Assembly (NCBI GenBank): GCA_021782365.1
Contig: JAJXVB010000005.1
Span: 62,001 to 126,000, forward strand
DNA from: Pseudomonadota bacterium
GTDB taxonomy: Bacteria; Pseudomonadota; Gammaproteobacteria; Burkholderiales; Gallionellaceae
Length of the DNA stretch: 64,000 nucleotides
Direction: 5' to 3'
Shown here: one piece after another, positions 20,065 through 29,017 of the stretch
Numbering within the stretch: position 1 is the stretch's first letter
How the letters are laid out: the number at the start of each line of letters is the position of its first letter
The notes under the pieces: model-generated
What the model was told of the DNA's origin: nothing
The model's database searches: none
What the model saw: only the letters and a program-made list of their open reading frames with translations
Translations under genes and position numbers: made by a program

Positions 20065-21354
20065 CTATTTGTACAAAAGATGAGGCAGCCAGGTCGAGAT
20101 GACCGGCACATAGGTGATCAGCGCGAGATAGACGAGCATCACGCCGACCCAGGGCAAGGTCGCGATCGACACCTCGGTCAGCCCTTCCCTCGCAAGGTGG
20201 CTGGCCACGAAGAGATTGAGACCCACCGGCGGATGGATCATGCCGATCTCCATGTTCACCACCATGATGATGCCGAGGTGTATCGGGTCTATGCCCAGCG
20301 TCTTTGCGATCGGCAGAAAGAGCGGCGCCAGGATCAGCACGATGGATGTCGGCTCCATGAACTGCCCTGCGGCCAGCAGCGCAAGATTCACCATCAGCAG
20401 AAACATCCATGGCTGAAGATGCTGGTCTATCACCCACTGAGACATGGCCTGAGGGATCTGTTCGGATGTCATCAAAAATGAAAAAAGAATCGCATTGGTG
20501 ATGATGTACAGGAGCATCGCGCTCGTATTGGCCGCGCCAAGCAGCGACTTTGGGACCTGGCGCCAGGAAAGGTCGCGATAGAAGAATTTGGCCGCGATGA
20601 ACGCATAGACCGCCGCGACCGCGGCGGCCTCGGTGGGCGTGAAGATGCCGCCGTAGATGCCTCCGATCACGAGAACGACGAGAAAGATTCCCCCCAGCGC
20701 GTCCTTTAAGGAATGCCAGAATTCCCTTGCATCTGGTCTTTTCTGGGTCGGGAAACGCTTGCGTTTTGCCTGAATGTAAACCAGCGCCATCATGATCGCG
20801 GCGAGCAGTATTCCCGGCACGATGCCTGCGATGAAGAGTTTGCCCGCGCTCTCGGAAGTCGCCACCGCATAGATGATCATCACGATGGAAGGAGGGATCA
20901 GGATGCCGAGCGATCCGGACGATGTGATCACGCCGACGGCGAAGCGCTTGGGGTAGCCCGCCTTGATCATCGCAGGCAGCATCACCGATCCTATCGCCAT
21001 CACGGTCGCGGGGCTGGAGCCCGAAATCGTGGCGAAGAATGCGCAGGCCAGAACGGCTGCCATCGCAACCCCTCCCGGCAAAAAACCCACCAGATTGGAT
21101 GCGAAGCGCACGATGCGCGCGGCGATCTTCCCGTCGATCAGGAACTGCCCGGAAAGCACGAAGAAAGGCACGGCCATGATCGAGAAGCTTTCAAGGCCCG
21201 TGAAGAGGCGCTGAGAGATGATGTTCACCGTGTCCATGGAGAACGACGAGAATGCAAGCATATAGATCAGAACGGTGGTGCCCAGCGCGATCGAAATCGG
21301 CGTGCTGGTGAGCAGCAGCGCCAGCAGGATGAATATGATGATGGCCGCCGTCAT
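20065..21354 (-). CDS. dctM: TRAP transporter large permease DctM
   Basis: A 429-residue membrane protein with about 12 hydrophobic segments, starting MTAAIIIFILLALLLTSTPI. It has GGVAMAAVLACAFFATISGSSPAT and TEAAAVAAVYAF, typical of DctM. It forms the sodium-driven channel part of a tripartite TRAP uptake system, probably for C4-dicarboxylates or other organic acids. It overlaps dctQ by four bases; the order is dctP-dctQ-dctM on the minus strand. Confidence 0.93.
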   Translation of the reverse strand: MTAAIIIFILLALLLTSTPISIALGTTVLIYMLAFSSFSMDTVNIISQRLFTGLESFSIMAVPFFVLSGQFLIDGKIAARIVRFASNLVGFLPGGVAMAAVLACAFFATISGSSPATVMAIGSVMLPAMIKAGYPKRFAVGVITSSGSLGILIPPSIVMIIYAVATSESAGKLFIAGIVPGILLAAIMMALVYIQAKRKRFPTQKRPDAREFWHSLKDALGGIFLVVLVIGGIYGGIFTPTEAAAVAAVYAFIAAKFFYRDLSWRQVPKSLLGAANTSAMLLYIITNAILFSFLMTSEQIPQAMSQWVIDQHLQPWMFLLMVNLALLAAGQFMEPTSIVLILAPLFLPIAKTLGIDPIHLGIIMVVNMEIGMIHPPVGLNLFVASHLAREGLTEVSIATLPWVGVMLVYLALITYVPVISTWLPHLLYK

Positions 21355-21857
21355 GCCGTTGCCTCTTCGGTGCCGAAGCTATGAACAGGCAAGGCCCCAT
21401 TCCTCATGAAACCGAGAAGCACCTGGATGAAGCGGTAGCACATCAGCCCCGATCCGAATGGGATCGCGAGATAGACGATCCACATCGGCATCTCCATGTC
21501 GGGAGAGACCTGCCCCGTGCCGTAGATGAAGATCACCCAGCGCGCGCCGAAGAAGGCTATGGAGCCCGTGAAGATGACGCCAAGTGAAAGCGCTGCAATG
21601 ACCATCGCCCTGCGTATCGATGGCCTCACCCAGTTGACCAGGAAATCAACGCCTATGTGTATGCCCGTGCGCACGCCATAGGCAGCGCCGAACTTGGCCA
21701 TCCAGATGAAGAGATAGATGGTGAGCTCCTGCGCCCAGTCTATTCCCGATCCCGTGGTATAGCGCATCACCACTGCCGTAAAAGTGACCAGCGTGGCGAT
21801 TGCCATGAAGCTCGCGATCAGGAACTCCTCGAGGCGATCCAGCAGGCGATTGATCAT
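21351..21857 (-). CDS. dctQ: TRAP transporter small permease DctQ
   Basis: A 168-residue inner-membrane protein with four hydrophobic segments. WAQELTIYLFIWMAKFGAAYGVR is cut short here as the family hallmark region (Q-E-L...W). It bridges the large permease and the periplasmic binding protein. The start is 8 bases from the dctP stop and the end overlaps dctM by four bases, so the three are one operon. Confidence 0.9.
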   Translation of the reverse strand: MINRLLDRLEEFLIASFMAIATLVTFTAVVMRYTTGSGIDWAQELTIYLFIWMAKFGAAYGVRTGIHIGVDFLVNWVRPSIRRAMVIAALSLGVIFTGSIAFFGARWVIFIYGTGQVSPDMEMPMWIVYLAIPFGSGLMCYRFIQVLLGFMRNGALPVHSFGTEEATA

Positions 21858-21865
21858 GACGAAGA

Positions 21866-22900
21866 TCAGATTTTCTTTGCAGCCTTGGGCTTTGCAGCCT
21901 GTTCCTTTTCGTATTGCGCCGACACCGCATTCACACTCTGGATCAAATCAGCACCGATCACGGGCGCGAATTCCTTCTGCAGAGGCAGCAGCACCTTCTG
22001 CCATTCCGCGCGTTCTGCCGGCGTCAGCTGATAGACGGTAGTGGTCTTGGCCGCGATCACCTTGGCCAGCGCATCGTCGTTGTCCTTCTGCGCGATGGCG
22101 CGCTCAAACGCGGTCGATTCCTTCATCGCCTCCGTCAGCTCCGAACGCACATCGGCCGGCAGCCCTTCCCAGAACTTCTTGTTGACGATCACCGCATAAC
22201 CCAGATAGCCATGGTTGGAGAGGGTCATGTGTTTTTGCACCTCGTTCATCTTCTGGGTATAAAAATTGGATACCGGATTTTCCGTGCCGTCGACCACTCC
22301 CTGCTGCAGGGCGGTATAGACTTCGCTGAAAGCCATCACCTGGGGATTCGCACCCAGCGCCTTCATCTGCGCGCTCAACACCTTGGAGGATTGTATGCGC
22401 ATCTTGAGGCCGGCGAAATCGGCCACCTTGTGCATCGGCCTGTTGGAACTCATCTGCTTGAAACCGTTGTCCCAGAAGGCAAGGCCTGTCACGCCCTTGG
22501 TATCGAGCTTTGCAAAAAGTTTCCTGCCCACATCGCCATCCATCACGCGATGCAGCACTTCCTGGTCGGGGAACAGATAGGGAAGATCGAAAAGCTCGAA
22601 TTCGCGCGCGCCCATCGGACCGAACTTCGCAAGCGAGGGAGCCAGCATCTGCACAGCGCCGCTTTGCAGCGCCTCGATCTCTTCGCGATCCTTGTATAGC
22701 TGGCTGTTGGGATAGACTTCGACCTTCACGCGCCCCTTGGTCAGCTTCTCTGCAAGCTGCTTGAATCTTTCAGCAGCCTGCCCTTTTGGCGTATCGGGGG
22801 CGACTACATGGCTGAACTTGATGACGATCTCGCCAGCGGCATTTGCAGCGCCCGCGAATCCCATAGCCAATGCAAACATCAATGCGATGCGTAGTTTCAT
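21866..22900 (-). CDS. dctP: TRAP transporter substrate-binding protein DctP
   Basis: A 344-residue periplasmic binding protein from ATG 22900, with GGGAGAG in front. The signal peptide ends GAANA. The mature protein starts EIVIKFSHVVAPDTPKGQAA and has GLKMRIQSSKV, with the conserved Arg that grips a carboxylate group. FSEVYTALQQGVVDGTENP is also family-typical. The C-terminus is Lys/Ala-rich (KPKAAKK). The preferred substrate, likely a dicarboxylate or other organic acid, cannot be read. The promoter should lie in the 163-base gap shared with glyQ. Confidence 0.93.
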   Translation of the reverse strand: MKLRIALMFALAMGFAGAANAAGEIVIKFSHVVAPDTPKGQAAERFKQLAEKLTKGRVKVEVYPNSQLYKDREEIEALQSGAVQMLAPSLAKFGPMGAREFELFDLPYLFPDQEVLHRVMDGDVGRKLFAKLDTKGVTGLAFWDNGFKQMSSNRPMHKVADFAGLKMRIQSSKVLSAQMKALGANPQVMAFSEVYTALQQGVVDGTENPVSNFYTQKMNEVQKHMTLSNHGYLGYAVIVNKKFWEGLPADVRSELTEAMKESTAFERAIAQKDNDDALAKVIAAKTTTVYQLTPAERAEWQKVLLPLQKEFAPVIGADLIQSVNAVSAQYEKEQAAKPKAAKKI

Positions 22901-23063
22901 GTTCTCTCCCTGATGAATTATTTTTATCGACAGTGTCGTGGCTGGGAATATTACGAGTGTTGGGGCCTGAACGCCAGCCCGACTTGCTAAAATCATTGGC
23001 GGGGCTGACGCGGAAGGGATAAAACCCTTAAAATGGCGACTTTGACAACTGCCGGTATCACTC

Positions 23064-23978
23064 ATGCTCACCTTTCAGCAAATCATACTGAAGCTGCAGA
23101 ACTACTGGGACGAGCAGGGCGCAGCGCTCTTGCAGCCCTACGACATGGAAGTCGGCGCAGGCACTTCGCACACCGCGACCTTCCTTCGCGCGCTGGGTCC
23201 CGAGCCATGGAAAGCCGCCTATGTGCAGCCATCGCGCCGCCCCAAGGACGGCCGCTACGGAGAGAACCCGAACCGTCTTCAGCATTATTACCAGTTCCAG
23301 GTCGTGCTGAAACCCGCACCGGCCGACATCCTCGAACTTTATCTGGGTTCGCTGGAGGCGCTGGGCTTCGACCTCAAGCAGAACGACATACGCTTCGTAG
23401 AGGACGACTGGGAAAATCCGACGCTGGGCGCATGGGGTCTTGGCTGGGAGGTCTGGCTGAATGGCATGGAAGTCACACAGTTCACCTATTTCCAGCAGGT
23501 CGGCGGCATCGACTGCCGCCCGATCACAGGAGAGATCACCTACGGGCTTGAACGCCTCGCGATGTACCTTCAGGGTGTCGAGAGCGTCTTCGATCTGACA
23601 TGGACTAAAGGGGTTTCGTACCGCGATGTCTATCATCAGAACGAGGTCGAGCAATCCACCTACAACTTCGAGCACAGCGATGTGGAATTTCTGCTGACCG
23701 CATTCGCAAGTCACGAGAAGCAGGCCAAACACCTGATGGAGAACAGGCTTGCTTTGCCCGCATACGAACAGGTTCTGAAAGCCGCGCACAGCTTCAACCT
23801 CCTTGATGCAAGGGGCGCGATCTCGGTGACCGAGCGCGCAGCCTACATAGGCAGGATACGCAACCTCGCGCGCAGCGTAGCAGCCTCCTATCTCGAAAGC
23901 CGCGCACGCCTCGGCTTCCCGATGGCGCCTGAGGCATGGTCGAAAGACGTGCTCTCAAGAATGGAGATCGAAGCATGA
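23064..23978 (+). CDS. glyQ: Glycyl-tRNA synthetase alpha subunit
   Basis: A 304-residue class II synthetase subunit beginning [20 protein letters not shown]. It has [19 protein letters not shown] and [20 protein letters not shown], diagnostic of GlyQ. With GlyS it forms the alpha2beta2 enzyme that charges tRNA-Gly. It overlaps glyS by four bases and heads the operon glyQ-glyS-gmhB-plsC. No T-box or other leader structure was found. Confidence 0.96.
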   Translation: MLTFQQIILKLQNYWDEQGAALLQPYDMEVGAGTSHTATFLRALGPEPWKAAYVQPSRRPKDGRYGENPNRLQHYYQFQVVLKPAPADILELYLGSLEALGFDLKQNDIRFVEDDWENPTLGAWGLGWEVWLNGMEVTQFTYFQQVGGIDCRPITGEITYGLERLAMYLQGVESVFDLTWTKGVSYRDVYHQNEVEQSTYNFEHSDVEFLLTAFASHEKQAKHLMENRLALPAYEQVLKAAHSFNLLDARGAISVTERAAYIGRIRNLARSVAASYLESRARLGFPMAPEAWSKDVLSRMEIEA

Positions 23979-26110
23979 GTACTAAAAACCTGCTGATCGA
24001 ACTCTTCGTCGAGGAGCTTCCGCCTAAATCGTTGAAGAAGCTGGGCGAGAGCTTTGCCTCAACCCTATATTCAGGCCTCAAGGATCAGGGTCTGCTCGCT
24101 GAAGAATCGGCCTTCAAATCCTTCGCTTCTCCGCGAAGACTCGCAGTGCATGTAACGGGTGTCCTCGATGTCGCACCGGATATGGAGATCAACGAAAAGC
24201 TGATGCCGGTTTCCGTGGCAGTCAAGGACAACAAGCCCACCGATGCGCTGCGCAAGAAGCTCGCGCAAAAGGGCAGGGAGTTGCTGGCCGACCTATGGCC
24301 GAATGCAAAGAGCGGGCCGGATAAACTGTATATATCGAATGACGGAAAGGCGGAATCCATCTTCCTTCGCACGCTCGCTGCAGGCACAATGATCAAGATG
24401 GGGCTGCAGAATGCGTTGCTTGACGCGCTTGAGGAACTGCCGATCGCAAAGGCGATGACCTATCCAGATCCATTGGGCGATGGATGGGCTACGGTCGATT
24501 TCGTGCGCCCCGCCCACAGCCTGATCGCGCTTCACGGTGCGGATGTCGTTCCAGTCTCGGCCTTGGGGCTACAGGCTGGATGCGAAACGCAGGGGCACCG
24601 CTTCGAGGCTGCTTCTGCAACTATAGATATCATGGATGCGGACAGCTATGAAGCGCAATTGGAAGGCGAAGGCGCGGTCGTAGCCAGTTTTGCAAAGCGT
24701 AGAGGCGAGATAGCGCGCCAGCTTTCAGAGGCTGCAGGGAAACTAAATTTGAAGCCGATAGAGGACGATGCGCTGCTCGACGAGGTGGCATCCCTGGTCG
24801 AACGCCCCAACGTTCTGGTGGGAACCTTCGACGAAGCCTTCCTGGCAGTTCCGCAGGAATGCCTTATCCTGACGATGAAGGCGAACCAGAAATATTTTCC
24901 CTTGCTGGATGCAAAGGGAAAACTCACCAACAAGTTCCTGATCGTCTCGAACATCAAGCCAAATGATGCGAGTCTCGTGGTAGGCGGAAACGAGCGCGTG
25001 GTCAGGCCCCGCCTTGCGGATGCGAAGTTCTTCTTCGACCAGGACAGGAAAAAGCCGCTGGATTCCAGGGTGCTCGGTCTTTCCCGCGTTGTCTATCATA
25101 ACAAGCTGGGCAGCCAGGGCGAGCGCGTAGAGCGCGTGCAGGCGATCGCGCGCAGCGTAGGAGAGACGCTAGGCGGCGAGGAATTGGCGAGACTTGCCGA
25201 TCGCGCAGCGCTGCTTGCCAAGGCCGATCTTCTGACGGACATGGTCGGCGAATTTCCCGAGCTGCAGGGCATCATGGGGCGCTATTACGCGCAGCACGAC
25301 GGCGAGCATGACGACATCGCCTATGCGATAGAGGATCACTACAGGCCGAGATTTGCGGGAGACGATCTGCCGAGAAACAGGGTTGGCATATGCGTCGCAT
25401 TGGCCGACAAGCTGGAGACGCTGGTTGGACTCTTCGGAATAGGTCAGATGCCGACAGGCGACAAGGACCCATTCGCGCTTCGCCGCCATGCGCTTGGCAT
25501 CATACGCATCCTGATCGAAAAGCAGCTTCCTCTCGAACTCGGGAATCTGTTGACAGGCGCTGTCACCGCTTTCCCTTCGGGATTGCTTGGTGATGCGCAG
25601 GCCGAACTTGAAACATTCGTCTTCGAGCGCCTGGGCGGAATGATGCGCGAGCAGGGATATACGGCGCAGGAGGTCGATGCCGTGCTTTCCATGCGCATCC
25701 AGAATTTCAGCGATGCCGTAAAACGCCTCTCTGCGGTGCGCGCCTTCGCATCCCTGCCGGAAGCGCCCGCGCTTTCCGCAGCGAACAAGCGCGTGGGCAA
25801 TATCCTGAAGAAGGCCGAAGGTTCGATCAGCGACAGAGTCGATGCCGCACTCCTTCTTGAAGAGCCGGAAAAAGCCCTGTTCCAGGCGCTGAGCGAAGTT
25901 GCGCCCAATGCTCAAGCGGCCTTCGCAAAGGGAGATTACACGGCCTCTCTACAGGCGCTCGCAAGACTCAAGACACCCGTCGATTCCTTCTTCGACAGCG
26001 TGATGGTAAATGCGGAAGATCTGAAATTGCGGAACAATCGCCTTGCCCTGCTATCCCAGCTGCACCACGCGATGAACAGAATTGCGGACATCTCGAGGCT
26101 GGCATCATGA
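23975..26110 (+). CDS. glyS: Glycyl-tRNA synthetase beta subunit
   Basis: A 711-residue subunit from ATG 23975, overlapping the glyQ stop. It begins [20 protein letters not shown] and has [14 protein letters not shown] and [17 protein letters not shown] segments typical of GlyS. An HD-like stretch ([20 protein letters not shown]) is at about residues 425-445, with a C-terminal anticodon-binding region. Length is normal for the family (about 690-715). The stop overlaps gmhB by four bases. Confidence 0.96.
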   Translation: MSTKNLLIELFVEELPPKSLKKLGESFASTLYSGLKDQGLLAEESAFKSFASPRRLAVHVTGVLDVAPDMEINEKLMPVSVAVKDNKPTDALRKKLAQKGRELLADLWPNAKSGPDKLYISNDGKAESIFLRTLAAGTMIKMGLQNALLDALEELPIAKAMTYPDPLGDGWATVDFVRPAHSLIALHGADVVPVSALGLQAGCETQGHRFEAASATIDIMDADSYEAQLEGEGAVVASFAKRRGEIARQLSEAAGKLNLKPIEDDALLDEVASLVERPNVLVGTFDEAFLAVPQECLILTMKANQKYFPLLDAKGKLTNKFLIVSNIKPNDASLVVGGNERVVRPRLADAKFFFDQDRKKPLDSRVLGLSRVVYHNKLGSQGERVERVQAIARSVGETLGGEELARLADRAALLAKADLLTDMVGEFPELQGIMGRYYAQHDGEHDDIAYAIEDHYRPRFAGDDLPRNRVGICVALADKLETLVGLFGIGQMPTGDKDPFALRRHALGIIRILIEKQLPLELGNLLTGAVTAFPSGLLGDAQAELETFVFERLGGMMREQGYTAQEVDAVLSMRIQNFSDAVKRLSAVRAFASLPEAPALSAANKRVGNILKKAEGSISDRVDAALLLEEPEKALFQALSEVAPNAQAAFAKGDYTASLQALARLKTPVDSFFDSVMVNAEDLKLRNNRLALLSQLHHAMNRIADISRLAS

Positions 26111-26655
26111 AGCTCATCATCCTGGACCGGGACGGCGTGATCAATCACGATTCAGACCAGTTCATCAAGAATGCGTCTGAATGGCTCCCCATCCCGGGCA
26201 GCCTCGAAGCGATCGCGCGGTTGAACCAGGCGGATTATCGCGTGGTGGTGGCGACCAACCAGTCTGGAATAGGACGAGGCCTTTTCGACATGCCCACGCT
26301 GAATGCGATACACGACAAGATGCACAAGGCATGCGCCCAGGTTGGCGCGCGCATCGATGCGGTATTTTTCTGCCCGCACACCGCGGACAGCCGCTGCCAT
26401 TGCCGCAAGCCCGAAACGGGTATGCTCGAGGAAATCGCACTGCGATTCAATACCAGCCTGACCGGTGTGCCCGTGGTGGGAGATTCGCTACGCGACCTCC
26501 TGCCTGCAGCCGCTCTGGGCGCGCGGCCCTGCCTCGTGCTCACAGGGAAAGGCGCAAAGACCCAGGCGTCGGGCAATCTGCCAGAAGGAACCCAGGTCTT
26601 CTGCGATCTCGCCGCAGTGGTTACCCGATTGCTGAACCCCGCTTCACAGGCCTGA
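26107..26655 (+). CDS. gmhB: D-glycero-beta-D-manno-heptose-1,7-bisphosphate 7-phosphatase
   Basis: A 182-residue HAD-superfamily phosphatase. The catalytic motif LDRDGVIN lies at residues 6-13, with the nucleophile and acid/base Asp pair. The Zn-binding loop CPHTADSRCHCRKP holds the Cys/His ligands that mark GmhB. A second motif is VATNQSGIGRG and the C-terminal acidic motif is VVGDSLRDL. It dephosphorylates heptose bisphosphate during ADP-heptose synthesis for lipopolysaccharide core. It is coupled to glyS by a four-base overlap and followed by plsC. Confidence 0.93.
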   Translation: MKLIILDRDGVINHDSDQFIKNASEWLPIPGSLEAIARLNQADYRVVVATNQSGIGRGLFDMPTLNAIHDKMHKACAQVGARIDAVFFCPHTADSRCHCRKPETGMLEEIALRFNTSLTGVPVVGDSLRDLLPAAALGARPCLVLTGKGAKTQASGNLPEGTQVFCDLAAVVTRLLNPASQA

Positions 26656-26656
26656 C

Positions 26657-27373
26657 ATGCTGCTTTTCCGCTCACTGATTTTTTTGCTTCTGCAAATTCT
26701 GCTGACCCCCATATTTTCCACCCTTGCGATCCTGACCTTTCCCTTCTCGCCGCTTACGCGCTACCGGCTGATCTCGAGCTATGCGCGCACGATGATCTGG
26801 CTGTTAGGCCCCATATGCGGTATCCGCCACCAGGTGATCGGCATGGAGAACATTCCGGATAAACCCTGCGTCGTGCTATGCAAACATCAGTCCGCATGGG
26901 AGACGCTGGCCTTGCAGGTCATCCTGCCGCCGCAGGCATGGGTGCTCAAGCGGGAACTGTTGTGGCTGCCTTTCTTCGGCTGGGGACTTGCGATGACCAG
27001 TCCGATCGCGATCAACCGCAGCGACGGCAAGGGTGCGGTGAAGCAACTCCTGAGTCAGGGCAAGAAAAGGCTCGCACAGGGCTTCTTCGTGGTGATCTTT
27101 CCGGAAGGGACGCGCATTCCCTATGGCCAGCGCGGAAAATACAAGATAGGCGGTGCGCTGCTTGCCGCATCGAGCAAGGTTCCCGTGCTGCCCATCGCCC
27201 ACGATGCAGGGCGCCTATGGGGGCGCAATTCCTTCATCAAGCGCCCCGGGCTGATCACATTCAGCATAGGCCCCGTCATTCCTGCCTCAGGCCTCAAGGC
27301 CGAGGAGATCAACACGCGCGCCGAAGCCTGGATAGAGGCGGAAGTTGAACGCATCGATCGTTCGCATACTTGA
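26657..27373 (+). CDS. plsC: 1-acyl-sn-glycerol-3-phosphate acyltransferase
   Basis: A 238-residue membrane-associated acyltransferase that makes phosphatidic acid from lysophosphatidic acid. It has an N-terminal hydrophobic segment (about residues 5-30) and the catalytic HX4E motif as HQSAWE (about residue 75). The substrate motif is FPEGTRIPYGQRGKYK (about 151-166), and VPVLPIAHDAG follows. It begins one base after the gmhB stop. Last gene of the glyQS operon. Confidence 0.93.
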   Translation: MLLFRSLIFLLLQILLTPIFSTLAILTFPFSPLTRYRLISSYARTMIWLLGPICGIRHQVIGMENIPDKPCVVLCKHQSAWETLALQVILPPQAWVLKRELLWLPFFGWGLAMTSPIAINRSDGKGAVKQLLSQGKKRLAQGFFVVIFPEGTRIPYGQRGKYKIGGALLAASSKVPVLPIAHDAGRLWGRNSFIKRPGLITFSIGPVIPASGLKAEEINTRAEAWIEAEVERIDRSHT

Positions 27374-27397
27374 CTATTCGACTCGGAAGCTCATAAT
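27370..27397 (+). promoter_or_regulatory. Candidate sigma-70 promoter of two small genes
   Basis: TTGACT (27370-27375) and CATAAT (27392-27397) are separated by 16 bases, 65 bases before the ATG of the 38-residue protein. The -35 overlaps the plsC stop codon. Confidence 0.5.
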
Positions 27398-27461
27398 GAG
27401 ATCGCGATGAGCAAGCCCCCCAATCGCAAATTCCGAAATCTCAATACAGGAGGTTACCATC

Positions 27462-27578
27462 ATGAACTTCCATCTTTCCCATCACCCGAATAGCGAACTC
27501 TTGCAAAGCGTCGGATTATTCATCGCCATGCTCGCTGTCATCAGTCTGGTTGGCGTTATTTTTTGGGCTGCGGTATAG
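27462..27578 (+). CDS. 38-residue single-pass membrane protein
   Basis: A very short gene with a strong ribosome-binding site (AGGAGG at about 27449-27454) and a stop at 27576. It starts MNFHLSHHPNSELLQSVG and continues as a hydrophobic helix (about residues 18-38) that ends at the C-terminus. The His-rich N-terminus would be on one face of the inner membrane. The combination of promoter, ribosome-binding site and a clean helix argues it is real. No family is recognised. It is followed 78 bases later by another small gene, also with a strong ribosome-binding site. Confidence 0.65.
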   Translation: MNFHLSHHPNSELLQSVGLFIAMLAVISLVGVIFWAAV

Positions 27579-27656
27579 CCATCACGACAAGCAGGCAGGA
27601 CTCCAGGTCTGGTCCTGGAGCCATGCCTGCAACGCTTCATCAGGAGGAAACAACCT

Positions 27657-27899
27657 GTGGAGATCATCATGAACATAGCGGATATTCTTATACACATACA
27701 TCCGGAGCTGGATGAAAGCGAAAGGTCCGGCGTGACGCGAAAACTCGAAGGCAATGTCGGCGTGGATTGCGCCGAATTCAATCATCACGCCCGTCCACAT
27801 GCCCTGATCGTGAAATATGATCCGGACGCAATAGAAGGCATGCGGATACTGCAAATGGTTCGCCAATTCGATGCAAGGGCGGCCATGGCTGGACTGTAA
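27657..27899 (+). CDS. Small ferredoxin-like-fold protein, HMA-like
   Basis: An 80-residue protein. GTG 27657 is preferred over ATG 27669 because AGGAGG (27641-27646) is 10 bases from the GTG. The order of strands and helices (ADILIHIHPEL, ERSGVTRKLEG, VGVDCAEFNHH, ALIVKYDPDAI, MRILQMVRQF) fits the beta-alpha-beta-beta-alpha-beta fold of heavy-metal-associated domains. The usual CxxC is missing; one Cys and several His remain. Metal binding is therefore only a possibility. It ends 39 bases before a clear terminator. Confidence 0.75.
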   Translation: MEIIMNIADILIHIHPELDESERSGVTRKLEGNVGVDCAEFNHHARPHALIVKYDPDAIEGMRILQMVRQFDARAAMAGL

Positions 27900-27938
27900 G
27901 TTCCTTGCACCGAATCATAAGCGCTTTGATGCGCAGCA

Positions 27939-27962
27939 GGGCGATCCGTCGATCGCCCTTTT
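27939..27962 (+). terminator. Rho-independent terminator of the small-gene unit
   Basis: GGGCGATC (27939-27946), loop CGTC, GATCGCCC (27951-27958), then TTTT. It follows the HMA-like gene and has a T-run only on the plus side. Confidence 0.8.
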
Positions 27963-27993
27963 AATTTCAACGGCACATGCGAAGACTGACCGC

Positions 27994-28881
27994 CTATTCG
28001 TCATGCAAGTAGCCGATTGCATTGAAAAAGCGTGATGCATCCGTCATGTCCGTTGCAGTGTAGACAATCGAATTTGCGGTCGGGCGTTCGACATTCCTGA
28101 AGTAGGAAACAATTTCCGCATAGAATGTTTCCTTGAATGTAATCTCGAGTCTGACTGGATGAGCCAACCTGTAAGGTTTCAGTTGCAGTCTTCTCTCAAC
28201 CCCCCTTCTCACCCCTTCTCGGATCATCCGCTGAGCTTCCTCAGGGTGCAGCATCGTGCCGGAATAAAAACCTGATCCGGATTTTACGACGGCTGTCTCG
28301 ATGGGACCAAGGAGATGAATCGCCTCCATACTGGCCGCACTATCGCCTGAAAGGAACACCACGGGCACACCAAAATCGCCGGCGATCGCCGCATTGAAGC
28401 CGGCTTCAGGCACCGCAACCCCGTTGAGCCTCACTTCGGATATTTTATCCCCGTCTTCCATATGCGCGAGGATTGCATTGCGCTGGTGTTCGCTCGCGTG
28501 ATAGCCGATGAATACGACCGCGTCGAAGGTATCATCAATGCCCTGCATCATACCCAAAGGCCGCGGGAATCCGCGCACTATCCTGACTCTGTGGTCCAGC
28601 AGCTCCATGTCGATATTATTGCCTTCCCAGTGAGAGTCACTGACCGTGACCTCTGTCGCACCCGCATCGTAGGCACCGGAAATCGCCGCATTGACTTCCT
28701 GGGTCATCAGCCGGCGGAATTTCTCATAATCGGCGCTCCCGGGACTGGACTGGTTTTTTTCGGAACTGACGCCGCCTATGCCTTCCATGTCGGCCGAAAT
28801 GTAAACTTTCAGATGCGAAGGCTGATCGCCGTATGCGGCGCTGCAAAACATCAAGATGAACAAAGACAACCATCTGATCAT
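27994..28881 (-). CDS. Exported M55 family (DppA-like) D-aminopeptidase
   Basis: A 295-residue protein with a signal peptide (MIRWLSLFILMFCSAAYG). The zinc-site motifs of DppA follow: ISADMEGIGGV with Asp31 and Glu33, SDSHW, and GYHASEH. The family forms decameric zinc peptidases that cleave D-amino-acid peptides, and the known DppA is cytoplasmic. Here the signal peptide suggests a periplasmic enzyme, perhaps acting on peptidoglycan-derived D-Ala peptides. It is single and divergent from the permease gene. Confidence 0.85.
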   Translation of the reverse strand: MIRWLSLFILMFCSAAYGDQPSHLKVYISADMEGIGGVSSEKNQSSPGSADYEKFRRLMTQEVNAAISGAYDAGATEVTVSDSHWEGNNIDMELLDHRVRIVRGFPRPLGMMQGIDDTFDAVVFIGYHASEHQRNAILAHMEDGDKISEVRLNGVAVPEAGFNAAIAGDFGVPVVFLSGDSAASMEAIHLLGPIETAVVKSGSGFYSGTMLHPEEAQRMIREGVRRGVERRLQLKPYRLAHPVRLEITFKETFYAEIVSYFRNVERPTANSIVYTATDMTDASRFFNAIGYLHDE

Positions 28882-29017
28882 GATTCCCCCTTGATTCCGA
28901 TCATGCGACTGATGCCACGACCATTATGTGCATATCGGAAGTTCTTGTAAAATCCCAGTGCAAAGGCGGCACGATGCCGTCTTGAAAATCAAACTTATCT
29001 TGGAGCAAGGATTTTTT

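Noticed and set aside
20713-21384. Plus-strand frame antisense to dctM and dctQ
   Set aside because: A His/Asp/Arg-rich shadow of conserved permease genes.
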